Assembly: GCA_021201335.1 (NCBI GenBank)
Contig: JAJQFD010000009.1
Coordinates: 62,001 to 126,000, forward strand
From: Bacteroides sp.
GTDB taxonomy: Bacteria > Bacteroidota > Bacteroidia > Bacteroidales > Bacteroidaceae
DNA: 64,000 bases
Direction of reading: 5' to 3'
The notes under the pieces were generated by a model. It ran no database searches. It was given only the letters and a program-made list of their open reading frames with translations, and was not told the DNA's origin. Each line of letters opens with the position of its first letter. Position 1 is the first letter of the stretch. Below are positions 46,333 to 55,824 of the stretch, piece after piece. The position numbers and the translations under genes are program-made.

Positions 46333-47100
46333 ATGGATATTCAAAACAAATTAGCAGTCTTGATAGACGCAGACAATATTTCTTATAATAGTATCAAAGA
46401 TGTACTGGAAGAAATCACCAAAGATGGTATTCCTACTATCAAACGTATTTATGGTGACTGGACAAACCCTGGCATGCATGGTTGGAAAGCAGTCTTATTA
46501 GATAATTCTATCACGCCCATTCAGCAATATGCATATACCACTGGGAAGAATGCAACGGATTCGGCATTGATCATTGACGCCATGGATATACTACACAAAG
46601 AGAATATAGACGGTTTCTGCATCGTTTCAAGTGACAGCGATTTTACCAAATTAGCTAGCCGGCTGCGTGAATCTGGTAAATTGGTGATAGGTATTGGCGA
46701 ACATAAAACCCCCAAACCTTTTATTGCCTCCTGCAATAAATTTATATACATTGAAATTTTAAAGAAAGCGCGTGAAGGAGAGAACTCTACGAAAACTCCT
46801 GCGACTTCAAATAGTACAGATAAAAAACAAACCTCCGAATCAACAGAGCTCTTGAAAATAGATAAGAAACTTAAAAACCTGATATATGATACTATTGAGG
46901 AAAAGAGTGATGAAGACGGATGGGCGTTTCTAGGTGATGTAGGTCAGGGAATTACTCGCAAGCAAAATGACTTTGACGCCCGGAATTATGGTTTCAAAAA
47001 ACTATCTGACCTGATCGAATCACTGAATAATCTCTTCCTTCTGGAACAACGGGCCGTAGGAGACGGAAAATATAAAACCACGTATGTAAAAAACAAATAA
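46333..47100 (+). CDS. NYN-domain (LabA/PIN-like) protein with C-terminal LOTUS/OST-HTH domain
   Basis: 255 residues. The N-terminal NYN domain, a PIN-like nuclease fold, shows the acidic residues LAVLIDADNISYNSI, TGKNATDSALIIDAMDIL and FCIVSSDSDFTKLASRLRES (D-x-D-F), which would chelate metal for RNA cleavage. A charged linker (about 150-180) leads to a LOTUS/OST-HTH domain (KNLIYDTIEEKSDEDGWAFL, YGFKKLSDLIESLNNLFLLE), known from RNA-binding proteins. The combination is found in bacterial RNA-processing proteins of unknown target. It sits 4 bp behind the MscS gene and 5 bp before the peptidase gene, so it is in their operon. Confidence 0.87.
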   Translation: MDIQNKLAVLIDADNISYNSIKDVLEEITKDGIPTIKRIYGDWTNPGMHGWKAVLLDNSITPIQQYAYTTGKNATDSALIIDAMDILHKENIDGFCIVSSDSDFTKLASRLRESGKLVIGIGEHKTPKPFIASCNKFIYIEILKKAREGENSTKTPATSNSTDKKQTSESTELLKIDKKLKNLIYDTIEEKSDEDGWAFLGDVGQGITRKQNDFDARNYGFKKLSDLIESLNNLFLLEQRAVGDGKYKTTYVKNK

Positions 47101-47105
47101 CCTCC

Positions 47106-48026
47106 ATGAAAAAATCTTTATTTATCCTTTCACTTATCATTTCCTGTTATATACAAGCACAAAACGCCGAGCAAAAAGGATTGCAGACTATTAATAAAAG
47201 TCAGGCGGAAGCGGTGATTGAGTTTCTTGCCAGCGATGAACTGGAAGGACGCGAAGCAGGAACACCTTCCGGCAAAGTTGCCGCTCGTTTTATCTCTTCC
47301 TTCTTAAAAATGACAGGCATAGAACCTTATTTGGATAGTTATTACCAACCTTTCGAAGCTGTTGTGAAAGAAAAACGACTTTATTTGAATAATGTAATAG
47401 GCAAAATAGAAGGCAAAAGGAAAGATGAATTTGTTATTGTAGGAGCTCATTATGATCATTTAGGAATCGATACCACCTTGGTTGGTGATCAGATTTACAA
47501 CGGTGCTGATGACAATGCTTCGGGAGTTTCAGCCGTATTACAAATAGCCAAAGCATTTATAGCAACCGGAGAACAACCGGAACGGACCGTTCTTTTTGCA
47601 CTCTGGGACGGAGAAGAAAAAAAATTACTCGGTTCTAATTATTTCGTTGAAACCTTTCCGGGTATCAGTCAGATAAAGGGATACCTTAATTTTGATATGA
47701 TTGGTCGAAATCAGGATGAATCCAATCCTACCCATGTCGTATTTTTCTATACGCAAGAGTTTCCAAATTATCAGGAATGGCTTCATACCGACATTCAGAA
47801 GTATGAGCTACAAATAACCCCCAGCTATAAACCCTGCGATAATAAACTCGGTGGAAGTGACAATGTTTCATTTGGACGTCGGGATATACCTATCATGTGG
47901 TTCCACACCGATGGTCACCCCGACTATCATAAGCCAACAGACCATAGTGATAAATTAAACTGGAATAAACTGGTAGATATAACCAAAGCCTCTTTTCTCC
48001 TGATGTGGAAATGGGCGAATGAATAA
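47106..48026 (+). CDS. Secreted M28-family zinc peptidase
   Basis: 306 residues with signal peptide (1-18, ISCYIQAQN). M28 metal ligands are visible: VGAHYDHLGID (His, with Asp), GADDNASGVSAVLQ (bridging Asp), LWDGEEKKLLGSNYF (catalytic Glu and ligand Glu), LNFDMIGRN (Asp), and HTDGHPDYHKPTDHSDKL (His). The family removes N-terminal residues (aminopeptidase) or cleaves related bonds in the periplasm or outside. An ordinary peptidase-associated domain is absent, so this is a bare catalytic unit. It ends 3 bp before the end of the ABC gene on the other strand. Confidence 0.9.
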   Translation: MKKSLFILSLIISCYIQAQNAEQKGLQTINKSQAEAVIEFLASDELEGREAGTPSGKVAARFISSFLKMTGIEPYLDSYYQPFEAVVKEKRLYLNNVIGKIEGKRKDEFVIVGAHYDHLGIDTTLVGDQIYNGADDNASGVSAVLQIAKAFIATGEQPERTVLFALWDGEEKKLLGSNYFVETFPGISQIKGYLNFDMIGRNQDESNPTHVVFFYTQEFPNYQEWLHTDIQKYELQITPSYKPCDNKLGGSDNVSFGRRDIPIMWFHTDGHPDYHKPTDHSDKLNWNKLVDITKASFLLMWKWANE

Positions 48027-48028
48027 AG

Positions 48029-49795
48029 TTACTGGAACTGTTCTTTATAAAGTGAATAATATTTTCCTTTCATTTCCAGCAACTCCTGATGATTTCCGGA
48101 TTCAATAATCCGGCCCTGATCCATTACCAGAATCAGATGGGCGTTCTTTACAGTTGAGAGGCGGTGTGCAATTATTAAACTGGTACGCCCCTCCATCAGT
48201 TGGTCTAATCCTTTTTGAATAAGGATTTCACTCCGTGTATCAATATTACTGGTAGCCTCATCCAACAAAAGAATCGGTGGATCGGCAATTGCAGCACGGG
48301 CAATATTCAGCAACTGGCGTTGCCCTTGGCTAAGGCTAGCACCATCATTCTCCAATACGGTGTCATATCCCTTCGGGAGACGTTTGATAAACGAATGGGC
48401 TGAAGTTAGTTTGGCTGCTTGAATCACTTGTTCATCTGTAGCATCCAACCGGCCAAAACGAATATTTTCCCGGACAGTACCAGTAAAAAGATGGGTATCC
48501 TGCAATACAATGGCCATAGATTCACGCAGGTTTTCCCGTTTTATCATTTGTATGGAATGATCATCAATGGATATTTCACCGGATTGGATATCAAAAAAAC
48601 GGGGTAACATATTTAATATAGTTGTTTTACCTGCACCTGTTGCTCCCACCAAAGCAATTTTGCATCCGGCCTTAACATGAAAGGATATCCCTTTTAAAAT
48701 CACCTTTTCAGGTTTATAACCAAAATAAACATCTTTCATTCTAACATCCCCTCGCACATGGGTTAATTCAACGGCCTCCGGATTATCTGCCGATTCCGGT
48801 TCTTCGTCGATAATATCAAAGATACGCTCAGCACCCGCAATAGCTGCCTGTATACTATTATACAAACTGGCAAGTTCATTGATCGGCCGTCCAAACTGAC
48901 GCGAATATTGCAAAAAAGCTGCCAGGCCACCCACATCAAAACCACGGAAAATAGCCAATAAAGCGCCTACAATGGTTATGATAACGTAATTCAATGTGTT
49001 CAGGTTTTGCATAACAGGCATCATTAATCCGGAAAAGAATTGTGCATTTTGTGCTTTCCCTTTTAAATCCTGGTTTAGAACATCAAAATCAGCTTCTACT
49101 TTCTGTTCATGTCCAAATACTTTGACTACTTTCTGGCCGCTGATCATTTCTTCGATATATCCGTTTATCACACCCAATGAATCCTGTTGTGCTTTAAAGT
49201 ATTTCCGGCTGCGCTTTACAATCATCCGGGCACTTAAAAACATAAGTGGTACGGTAACCAAAGTAACAAGGGTCAGGATTGGACTGATATAAAGCATTAG
49301 GGTAAATATTCCTATCAGCATTAAAGCACTGGAAAGCATATCCGATAAACTATCCGTCAAAGCATCACTGATCCGGTCAATATCATTGGTATATCGACTC
49401 ATTAAATCACCGTGCTGATGAGTATCGAAGTATTTAATGGGAAGACGTTCCATTTTCCGGAATAAATCCGAACGCATACGGGTTACTGTACGTTGGCCTA
49501 CTACATTCAACAAACGGTACTGAATCCATACGGCTGCAACACCAGCCAGATAGATGACCAACAATATCAGCAAGATATTTATTAAACCTGTAAAATCTCC
49601 CGGAAGAATATAGTCATTAATTATAGGACGAATCATGTAGGATCCTAATAAACTGGAAATAATACTAATGATAATCAGGAAACCTATAACAAACAATAGC
49701 TTGCGGTCTGCTGCAACATACGAAACCATCCGAAGGAAAGTTTTCTTCCCTTTTTTAGGTTTGCCTGTTTGTTTCAGATAGTCTCCGTGTGCCAT
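48029..49795 (-). CDS. ABC exporter half-transporter, catalytic-Glu subunit (TM288/LmrD-like)
   Basis: 588 residues: six-helix membrane domain (about 35-320, with RLPIKYFDTHQHGDLMSRYT coupling region) and an ABC ATPase with Walker A GATGAGKTT, Q loop VLQDTHLF, signature LSQGQRQLLNIAR, and Walker B ILLLDEATSNIDTR with intact catalytic Glu. The signature is LSQGQ instead of LSGGQ. With the 575-residue gene upstream it would form a heterodimer like TM287/288 or LmrCD, where the degenerate site combines the partner's altered Walker motifs with this signature. It exports drugs or lipids. The gene lies 6 bp after its partner. Confidence 0.9.
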   Translation of the reverse strand: MAHGDYLKQTGKPKKGKKTFLRMVSYVAADRKLLFVIGFLIIISIISSLLGSYMIRPIINDYILPGDFTGLINILLILLVIYLAGVAAVWIQYRLLNVVGQRTVTRMRSDLFRKMERLPIKYFDTHQHGDLMSRYTNDIDRISDALTDSLSDMLSSALMLIGIFTLMLYISPILTLVTLVTVPLMFLSARMIVKRSRKYFKAQQDSLGVINGYIEEMISGQKVVKVFGHEQKVEADFDVLNQDLKGKAQNAQFFSGLMMPVMQNLNTLNYVIITIVGALLAIFRGFDVGGLAAFLQYSRQFGRPINELASLYNSIQAAIAGAERIFDIIDEEPESADNPEAVELTHVRGDVRMKDVYFGYKPEKVILKGISFHVKAGCKIALVGATGAGKTTILNMLPRFFDIQSGEISIDDHSIQMIKRENLRESMAIVLQDTHLFTGTVRENIRFGRLDATDEQVIQAAKLTSAHSFIKRLPKGYDTVLENDGASLSQGQRQLLNIARAAIADPPILLLDEATSNIDTRSEILIQKGLDQLMEGRTSLIIAHRLSTVKNAHLILVMDQGRIIESGNHQELLEMKGKYYSLYKEQFQ

Positions 49796-49801
49796 ATCTG
49801 T

Positions 49802-51529
49802 TTAATTAAATGTGATTTGTTGCGAGTTGTAAATTTCCCGGTAAACCGATGAAGTTTCCATCAGTTCCGCAGGTGTACCCTTAGCAATAATTTCACCATC
49901 ATCCAGTACAATCACCTTATCTGCTGATTGCATGGTATGAATTCGCTGCGTAATAATAAATACAGTTGTATTCTGCAACAGCTGGTGAAGATTCTTCCGT
50001 ATTTTCAGTTCTGTTTCGGTATCAACTGCACTAGTACTATCATCCAGTATTAATATTTTCGGTTTCCGAAGCAATGCTCTTGCAATACAGATACGCTGTT
50101 TCTGTCCTCCGGAAACATTCACTCCTCCCCTGCCAAGCTGGGTTTCATAACCATCCGTAAATGAGAGGATAAAATCATGAGCCTCGGCTGCCCGGCAGGC
50201 TTCTTCTATTTCTTCCATCGTGGCATCTTCTTTACCCCAACGCAGATTATCAGCGATTGTCCCGGTAAATAGTTCATTTTTCTGTAAAACCATACCGATA
50301 CTGGCATGCAATTCATCCAGATTATAGGATTTTACCGAAACACCATCAATCAGGATATCTCCAAATGTAGTATCATACAAACGGGGTATTAGTTGAACTA
50401 AAGATGTTTTCGCCGATCCTGTAGCTCCTGCAATAGCAATTGTTTCGCCCGCTAAAGCATGGAAATTAATATTGTGCAGTACATCTTCGCCAGTACCTTC
50501 ATAACGAAATGCCACCTCATTAAATATTACGTCTCCGCGTGTAATCCGATATTTATCCAACAGCCCCTCCGGAGTATTCGTTAAAGAAGGTTCCGTATTC
50601 AGTACTTCCAGAATACGTTCGGAAGATGCTGAAGCACGGGCCAGGTTCATAAAGATCATGGATAGAAACATCAACGCCATTAATACCTGTGCCAGATAAT
50701 TCACAAATGAAATCAATTCTCCGACTTTTAGTTCGCCGTTCATCACCTGGAAACCTCCTGCCCAGAGGATAGCGATAATAGACAAGTTCATGACCAACTG
50801 CATCACTGGGAAAATAGATACGACAATATTGGAAGCGTGAATAACCATATCCCTCAGATCTTCACTGCTCTTTACAAACTTTTTGGTTTCATGCTCTTCC
50901 CGAACAAATGATTTTACAACCCGGATGTTTATCAGATTTTCCCGTACAACTTCATTGAGTTCGTCTATTCTCTGTTGTACCTTCAGGAAAAAAGGAAATC
51001 CCTTTCGAAGGATAAAATAAACACTGATACCCAGTATGGGAATAGCAACCAACAGAATTAATGCCAGATGTGCATTAATAGTCATTACAAAGAAAAGCGC
51101 CATGATGAGTAATAAGGGAGCCCGTAGCATCATACGCATAATCATCAAAATTACTTGCTGAATTTTTGTGATATCATTGGTCAGACGTGTAATGAGGGAA
51201 GCCGAACTAAAACGATCCATATCAAAAAAAGATAGTTGCTGAATTTTATCGAATAAAGTTGTACGCAGATCGGTACCAAAACCGATGGAAGCACGGGAGG
51301 AAACAGCCACATTTATGATGGTAACAATCAATCCCGCAATAGATACAAGGATCATATAAGTACCCGTTTCGGTAATAACTGAGAGGTCGCGCAACATGAC
51401 TCCGTCATCCACTATTTTGGCCATAAACATGGGCTGAACGGTTTCGCACAACACTGCAATCAGTACCAAAAGAGGGCTAAAGATCAAGCTTAGCTTATAT
51501 TTTTTGAGTATTTGCCAATATTTTTTCAT
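49802..51529 (-). CDS. ABC exporter half-transporter, degenerate-site subunit (TM287/LmrC-like)
   Basis: 575 residues: six-helix membrane domain and an ABC ATPase with Walker A GATGSAKTS (the usual last Gly is Ala), signature VSGGQKQRICIAR, and Walker B ILILDDSTSAVDTE in which the catalytic Glu is Asp. This Asp is the hallmark of the degenerate-site subunit in heterodimeric exporters (D in TM287). The intact signature pairs with the intact site of the 588-residue subunit. It is first in the two-gene unit. On the minus strand TATCTTTG (51548-51541) lies 12 bases before the start, back to back with a second TATCTTTG toward the EamA gene. Substrate unknown. Confidence 0.9.
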   Translation of the reverse strand: MKKYWQILKKYKLSLIFSPLLVLIAVLCETVQPMFMAKIVDDGVMLRDLSVITETGTYMILVSIAGLIVTIINVAVSSRASIGFGTDLRTTLFDKIQQLSFFDMDRFSSASLITRLTNDITKIQQVILMIMRMMLRAPLLLIMALFFVMTINAHLALILLVAIPILGISVYFILRKGFPFFLKVQQRIDELNEVVRENLINIRVVKSFVREEHETKKFVKSSEDLRDMVIHASNIVVSIFPVMQLVMNLSIIAILWAGGFQVMNGELKVGELISFVNYLAQVLMALMFLSMIFMNLARASASSERILEVLNTEPSLTNTPEGLLDKYRITRGDVIFNEVAFRYEGTGEDVLHNINFHALAGETIAIAGATGSAKTSLVQLIPRLYDTTFGDILIDGVSVKSYNLDELHASIGMVLQKNELFTGTIADNLRWGKEDATMEEIEEACRAAEAHDFILSFTDGYETQLGRGGVNVSGGQKQRICIARALLRKPKILILDDSTSAVDTETELKIRKNLHQLLQNTTVFIITQRIHTMQSADKVIVLDDGEIIAKGTPAELMETSSVYREIYNSQQITFN

Positions 51530-51664
51530 TTCGAGTGTTGCAAAGATAAAAGATAATCGGTTTAATTCATCTATCTTTGCATTCGTTTTCTTCTAACAGT
51601 TCACTTTAGCCGAATATTCACAATAACCAAGTATAAATATCACCTTATTGCCATCCTCACTGTT

Positions 51665-52528
51665 ATGATCTGGGGGATAACCTTTGTCTCTACTAAAGTA
51701 TTAATAACAAATGGCCTTTCTCCGATTGAAATACTCGTTTATCGGTTTGCCATTGCATATATTGGTATTTGGTTTATATGTCCACGTAAAATTTTTGCAA
51801 ATAACATCAAAGATGAATTATTGTGTATCGTAGCAGGTATGGGAGGCGGATCTTTATATTTTCTTTTTGAAAACACGGCATTAAAAATAACCCTGGCTTC
51901 AAATGTTTCATTAATTATCTGCACAGCTCCCCTATTCACTGCCTTACTGACAAGTCTTTTTTATAGAAAAGAACGAATTAAAAAGCACTTTATCATCGGT
52001 TCAGCCATTGCATTAATGGGAGTAGCCTGTGTAGTATTTAATGGTAGCTTTATCCTAAAGATTAATCCGCTGGGAGATTTATTAACTATTCTGGCTGCCT
52101 TATCATGGGCCTTTTATGGGGTTGTTTTGCGAAAATTAAATCCACATTATCACACCTTGTTCCTTACCCGTAAAGTATTCTTTTACGGAATACTGACTAT
52201 TTTACCGTTTGTATCTTCTTTCCAGGAAACATTCCACCCGAATTTACTAGGCCAAGTGAATGTGATCATAAACCTTTTATTCTTAGGTGTTGCAGCTTCT
52301 TTATTGTGTTATGCCATGTGGGGCAGTGCGGTAAAGAATCTCGGAGTCGTTCAGACAACCAACTATGTATACCTGGTTCCTCTGATTACATTAATAACTT
52401 CCGCTATCTTTATTAATGAACCTATCACTATTGTAGCCGGAATTGGTGCTCTCTGTATCCTGACAGGAGTGTATATTGCAGAAAAAGGAATAGGCAAAGT
52501 GAAGCGGGGTCATAATAGGCAAATATAA
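51665..52528 (+). CDS. EamA/DMT-family transporter
   Basis: 287 residues from ATG 51665, with about nine or ten helices and two EamA repeats (MIWGITFVSTKVLITNGLSP opening; LSWAFYGVVLRKLNPHYHTL starting the second half; NYVYLVPLITLITSAIFINE near the end). The first helix seems cut: in-frame codons upstream read TITKYKYHLIAILTV, the usual N-terminus of such proteins, but have no ATG. An ATA at 51623 (just before TKYKYH) is the likely initiation site or a changed ATG. A -7 element TATCTTTG lies at 51572-51579. It may export a metabolite or amino acid; the substrate is unknown. Start uncertain by 14 residues. Confidence 0.85.
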   Translation: MIWGITFVSTKVLITNGLSPIEILVYRFAIAYIGIWFICPRKIFANNIKDELLCIVAGMGGGSLYFLFENTALKITLASNVSLIICTAPLFTALLTSLFYRKERIKKHFIIGSAIALMGVACVVFNGSFILKINPLGDLLTILAALSWAFYGVVLRKLNPHYHTLFLTRKVFFYGILTILPFVSSFQETFHPNLLGQVNVIINLLFLGVAASLLCYAMWGSAVKNLGVVQTTNYVYLVPLITLITSAIFINEPITIVAGIGALCILTGVYIAEKGIGKVKRGHNRQI

Positions 52529-52787
52529 AATCTAACAGTCTTCCCAATAAATAAAATAAATACATTTCGTTGATAAAAGAGTAAAGATCAGTAAACAAGT
52601 AAATTCAGAATTATGAAAGTCTGTTTGTATTTTATTGGAATAAAAAAATGAAGGGTTTCCGTAATTAACAAATAGCTGTTTTTCTTTATAATGATGTGAA
52701 ATATAATTTACAGTCAAGGAAAAATACATATTGTGAAATGAAATTGTAAGCAACTGATTTACATGAATTTATAAAACGGAAAAAGAG

Positions 52788-52892
52788 GGTGTATAACTAA
52801 GGGTGCCCAAGGTATATAACTAAGCATCCCCAAGGTATATAACTAAAGGGGGTCAAGGTATATAACTAAGCATCGGTCTAAAATATAGCTAA
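52788..52892. repeat. 23-bp tandem repeat, four copies plus one degenerate
   Basis: The word GGTATATAACTAA (first copy GGTGTATAACTAA) starts at 52788, 52811, 52834 and 52857, exactly 23 bases apart; a worn fifth copy (AAAATATAGCTAAG) follows at about 52880. The second half of the unit varies (GGGTGCCCAA, GCATCCCCAA, AGGGGGTCAA, GCATCGGTCT). No ORF overlaps. The rest of 52529-53023 is AT-rich without a gene. Confidence 0.75.
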
Positions 52893-53023
52893 GATAAATA
52901 TTTACGTTATGTTAGAGAAATCAACTGCATTTATTGAATATTTGCTGATGTGTTAGTTAATGTATTATCCAATAGGTTAAGTAGTAATAGAACGAGCAGA
53001 ATTTAAACAGGCTTTAATAAAAA

Positions 53024-53067
53024 ATCCCGCAGGCAATTCCCTCTCCAAGAGAATTCACCCGCGGGAT
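53024..53067 (-). terminator. Terminator of the cyd operon
   Basis: On the minus strand ATCCCGC-GGGTGAATTCTC pairs with GAGGGAATTGCCT-GCGGGAT (outer stem 53061-53067 with 53024-53030), followed by a run of T. It lies 19 bp after the cydB stop. Confidence 0.8.
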
Positions 53068-53085
53068 ACTCACAATACAAACATT

Positions 53086-54231
53086 TTAATAAGCATGGTC
53101 ATTTCCCTGCATTTCCTCTGCATCGATTTTCTTTTTATCGATGCTCCGCCATGCATAGAATATATATGCTAATACAAAAGGCACTAAAATAGAGACATAA
53201 GCCATTGTACGGAGTGTAAACTCACTGGAACAACTATTGGCTAATGTTAGAGAACTCTGTTTATCCAGATTAGAGGGGTAATAAGCCGTATTATTGTATC
53301 CGACACATAAAAGAAGAGCCAATACAGTCAATACAGTTCCGATACCGGCAAACCAGATTCCTTTAGTAAAAGTTGATTTAAATATTGTTTTACCTATCCC
53401 AAAAAGAACCAATACGACTCCTACCAGGAACAGAATCAATACAAGGGGCATCTCGATAAAATTAATAAAGTATTTATAAGGCTGCATAAATATTTTCTGC
53501 GTATCAGGATTTACCGCAAAGCCATCTGCTAGTAAAGTACGAATAACAAAAGCCAGGAAGAATACCAGAAACGCAATGGTGTGCCAGGTCAAAGATTTAC
53601 GGCATTTACTGACAAAAGCATTATCATTAATATTATTAATAAAATAAAGGATTCCGAGGATACGGGCAAGTAAAAAAACAGCTACTCCGAGTATTACATT
53701 CCAAATATCTGCCAGAGCATCCAATCCATGCCAGGCATTCCCCCATGTACTGATAACAGGCATAGCCAAGTCAGTCATATTTTCTTTGTTCACTAGAAAA
53801 TTAGAACCTGTGAAGAATGTTGCAACCGCACCTCCTAATAACACCGGACCCAGTATTCCATTAATTACCAAAAAGGCCTGATATGTTTTCTTGCCCAAGA
53901 TGTTTCCGGCCTTACTCTGAAATTCATAACTTACAGCCTGCAAAACAAAACTGAAGAGAATAATCATCCATAACCAATAAGCTCCACCGAAACTAGTGCT
54001 GTAAAATAAGGGAAAAGAAGCAAAAAAGCCTCCTCCAAAAGTAACAAGGGTCGTAAATGTAAACTCCCATTTACGCCCGGTAGAATTCACCATCATTTTG
54101 CGATGTTCTTCATTGGCACCCAATGTGAACAACAAAGAATTTCCTCCCTGAACAAAGAGTAGGAACACGAGGATAGCAGCTAGCAAAGATACTATAAACC
54201 ACCAATATTGTTGTAAAAATTCGTATGTCAT
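53086..54231 (-). CDS. cydB: Cytochrome bd oxidase subunit II
   Basis: 381 residues, normal for CydB, with about eight or nine helices. The start is family-typical: QQYWWFIVSLLAAILVFLLF with VQGGNSLLFTLG, then RKMMVNSTGRKWEFTFTTLV and FASFPLFYSTSFGGAYWLWM. CydB pairs with CydA in the membrane and helps bind quinol oxidase haems for oxygen reduction at low oxygen. It starts 16 bp after cydA stops, so both are in one operon DUF4492-cydA-cydB. Strict anaerobes of this order use it as their only oxygen-reducing oxidase (nanaerobic growth). Confidence 0.95.
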   Translation of the reverse strand: MTYEFLQQYWWFIVSLLAAILVFLLFVQGGNSLLFTLGANEEHRKMMVNSTGRKWEFTFTTLVTFGGGFFASFPLFYSTSFGGAYWLWMIILFSFVLQAVSYEFQSKAGNILGKKTYQAFLVINGILGPVLLGGAVATFFTGSNFLVNKENMTDLAMPVISTWGNAWHGLDALADIWNVILGVAVFLLARILGILYFINNINDNAFVSKCRKSLTWHTIAFLVFFLAFVIRTLLADGFAVNPDTQKIFMQPYKYFINFIEMPLVLILFLVGVVLVLFGIGKTIFKSTFTKGIWFAGIGTVLTVLALLLCVGYNNTAYYPSNLDKQSSLTLANSCSSEFTLRTMAYVSILVPFVLAYIFYAWRSIDKKKIDAEEMQGNDHAY

Positions 54232-54247
54232 TTCTTCTAGTTTTAAA

Positions 54248-55797
54248 TTATGAATTCTCTAGTCCCTTTTTTATTTCACGCGACAGAATACTGATTCCTG
54301 CTATTAACAAGACTGTAAAGAGAACCACAAAAATAAAGAACGTGGTTTGTACTGATCCTGTCTGTAAGCGGGATACTGCAGCATTCAGAGGCAACATGTC
54401 CTGAATTGCCCAGGGTTGACGTCCACATTCAGCTACAATCCATCCGGCTTGTCCGGCAATGTATCCAAGCGGAATAGTCAGCATCGCTACCCAATGCATC
54501 CATCTTATTTTAGTCAGATCTTTTTTGTAAATCAAGAAGATCATCACCAAAAAGAAGAGGATAAAATAGGCTCCCAGAATAACCATCACCCGAAATGCAT
54601 AAAAATTAAGTGGTACATTGGGCACCAGTTCATTGACATCATTAATGTAGCCATAACCAAAATATTTCACGTTTTCCTTAAGTATTGCAAGGGATTGTGC
54701 GGCCTCAGAAGTATTTCCACTCTTTTTTGCTTCCCGGTACGTAGCCAGAGAAGCAACAGCCAATTTGCCCCGTCTTATTTTCTCTTCAGCAGAAAGAGCA
54801 GCAGTTCCGTCTTCCAATTGGTAGCCACCTTCCATGATATCTTTAACTCCCGGTACAAACGCTTTAAAATCTCTTTTTGCCAAGAAGGACAATGCATACG
54901 GAATTTCCATTCGGAAAAGGAACGGGTCTTCTCCGTCGTTATAAGTTTCTTTGGAGGGGTTTAACATACCAATTGCAACCAGTCCGGCTTCGGTTTGTCC
55001 TTCATAAAAACCTTCTACAGCAGCGAGTTTCATGGGTTGGGTTTTGGCTACCAGATAACCAGACTGATCACCAGTAACTGCAATCAGGATAGAAGAGATC
55101 AAACCAAAAATAGCACCGATTTTAATGCTGGATAAGGCAAATTTCCTATTACGGTTTTTATATAAAAACCAACAACTTACTCCTACTACAAAGATAGCTC
55201 CCAACACCCATCCTGACAGTACGGAATGGAAGAACTTTTGTACAGCCATGGGAGAAGTGGCAACTGCCCAGAAATCAACCATTTCATTACGAACCGTATC
55301 GGCATTGAACTCCATACCTACTGGATACTGCATCCATGCATTGGCTACCAAAATCCACCAGGCAGAAATTGTAGCACCTAATCCTGTCAGCCAGGTTGAA
55401 GCCAGGTGAAAACCTTTACTTACTTTATTCCAGCCAAAAAACATGACCGCAATGAAAGTAGCCTCCATAAAGAAAGCAAGAATACCTTCAATAGCTAGAG
55501 GTGCACCAAAAATATCACCTACAAACCAGGAATAATTACTCCAGTTTGTACCAAACTGGAACTCCAGTATCAAACCGGTAGCAACACCTACCGCGAAATT
55601 AATACCGAACAACTTCATCCAGAATTTAGCTGTTTTTTCCAGAACTCCTCACCGGTTTTGTAATACATTGTCTCCATAATCCCCATCACTACAGCCAGAC
55701 CGAGTGTAAGGGGAACAAAAATCCAGTGATACATTGCCGTTAGAGCAAATTGTGCCCTCGACCAATCAATTAATGAGGTATCAATACTTTCAACCAT
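54248..55797 (-). pseudogene. cydA: Cytochrome bd oxidase subunit I, frameshifted at an A6 run
   Basis: The first frame (ATG 55797, [20 protein letters not shown]) gives the start of CydA, including [20 protein letters not shown] with the haem-ligand His, and ends after [11 protein letters not shown]. The second continues with [33 protein letters not shown] and the long Q loop (about residues 240-300), to a C-terminal helix ending REIKKGLENS. The frames join at six A on the coding strand (55633-55638); seven would give [20 protein letters not shown]. Joined, about 516 residues, the usual length. CydA carries haems b558, b595 and d. The operon promoter and terminator look normal, which argues that the frameshift is an artefact or very recent. 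Confidence 0.9.
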
Positions 55798-55824
55798 AAT
55801 ATCTAATTTAAATAGTTAACGAAT

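Noticed and set aside
52788..52892. CRISPR array
   Set aside because: The units are directly adjacent at 23 bases with half-conserved sequence; there are no spacers of usual length and no cas genes.
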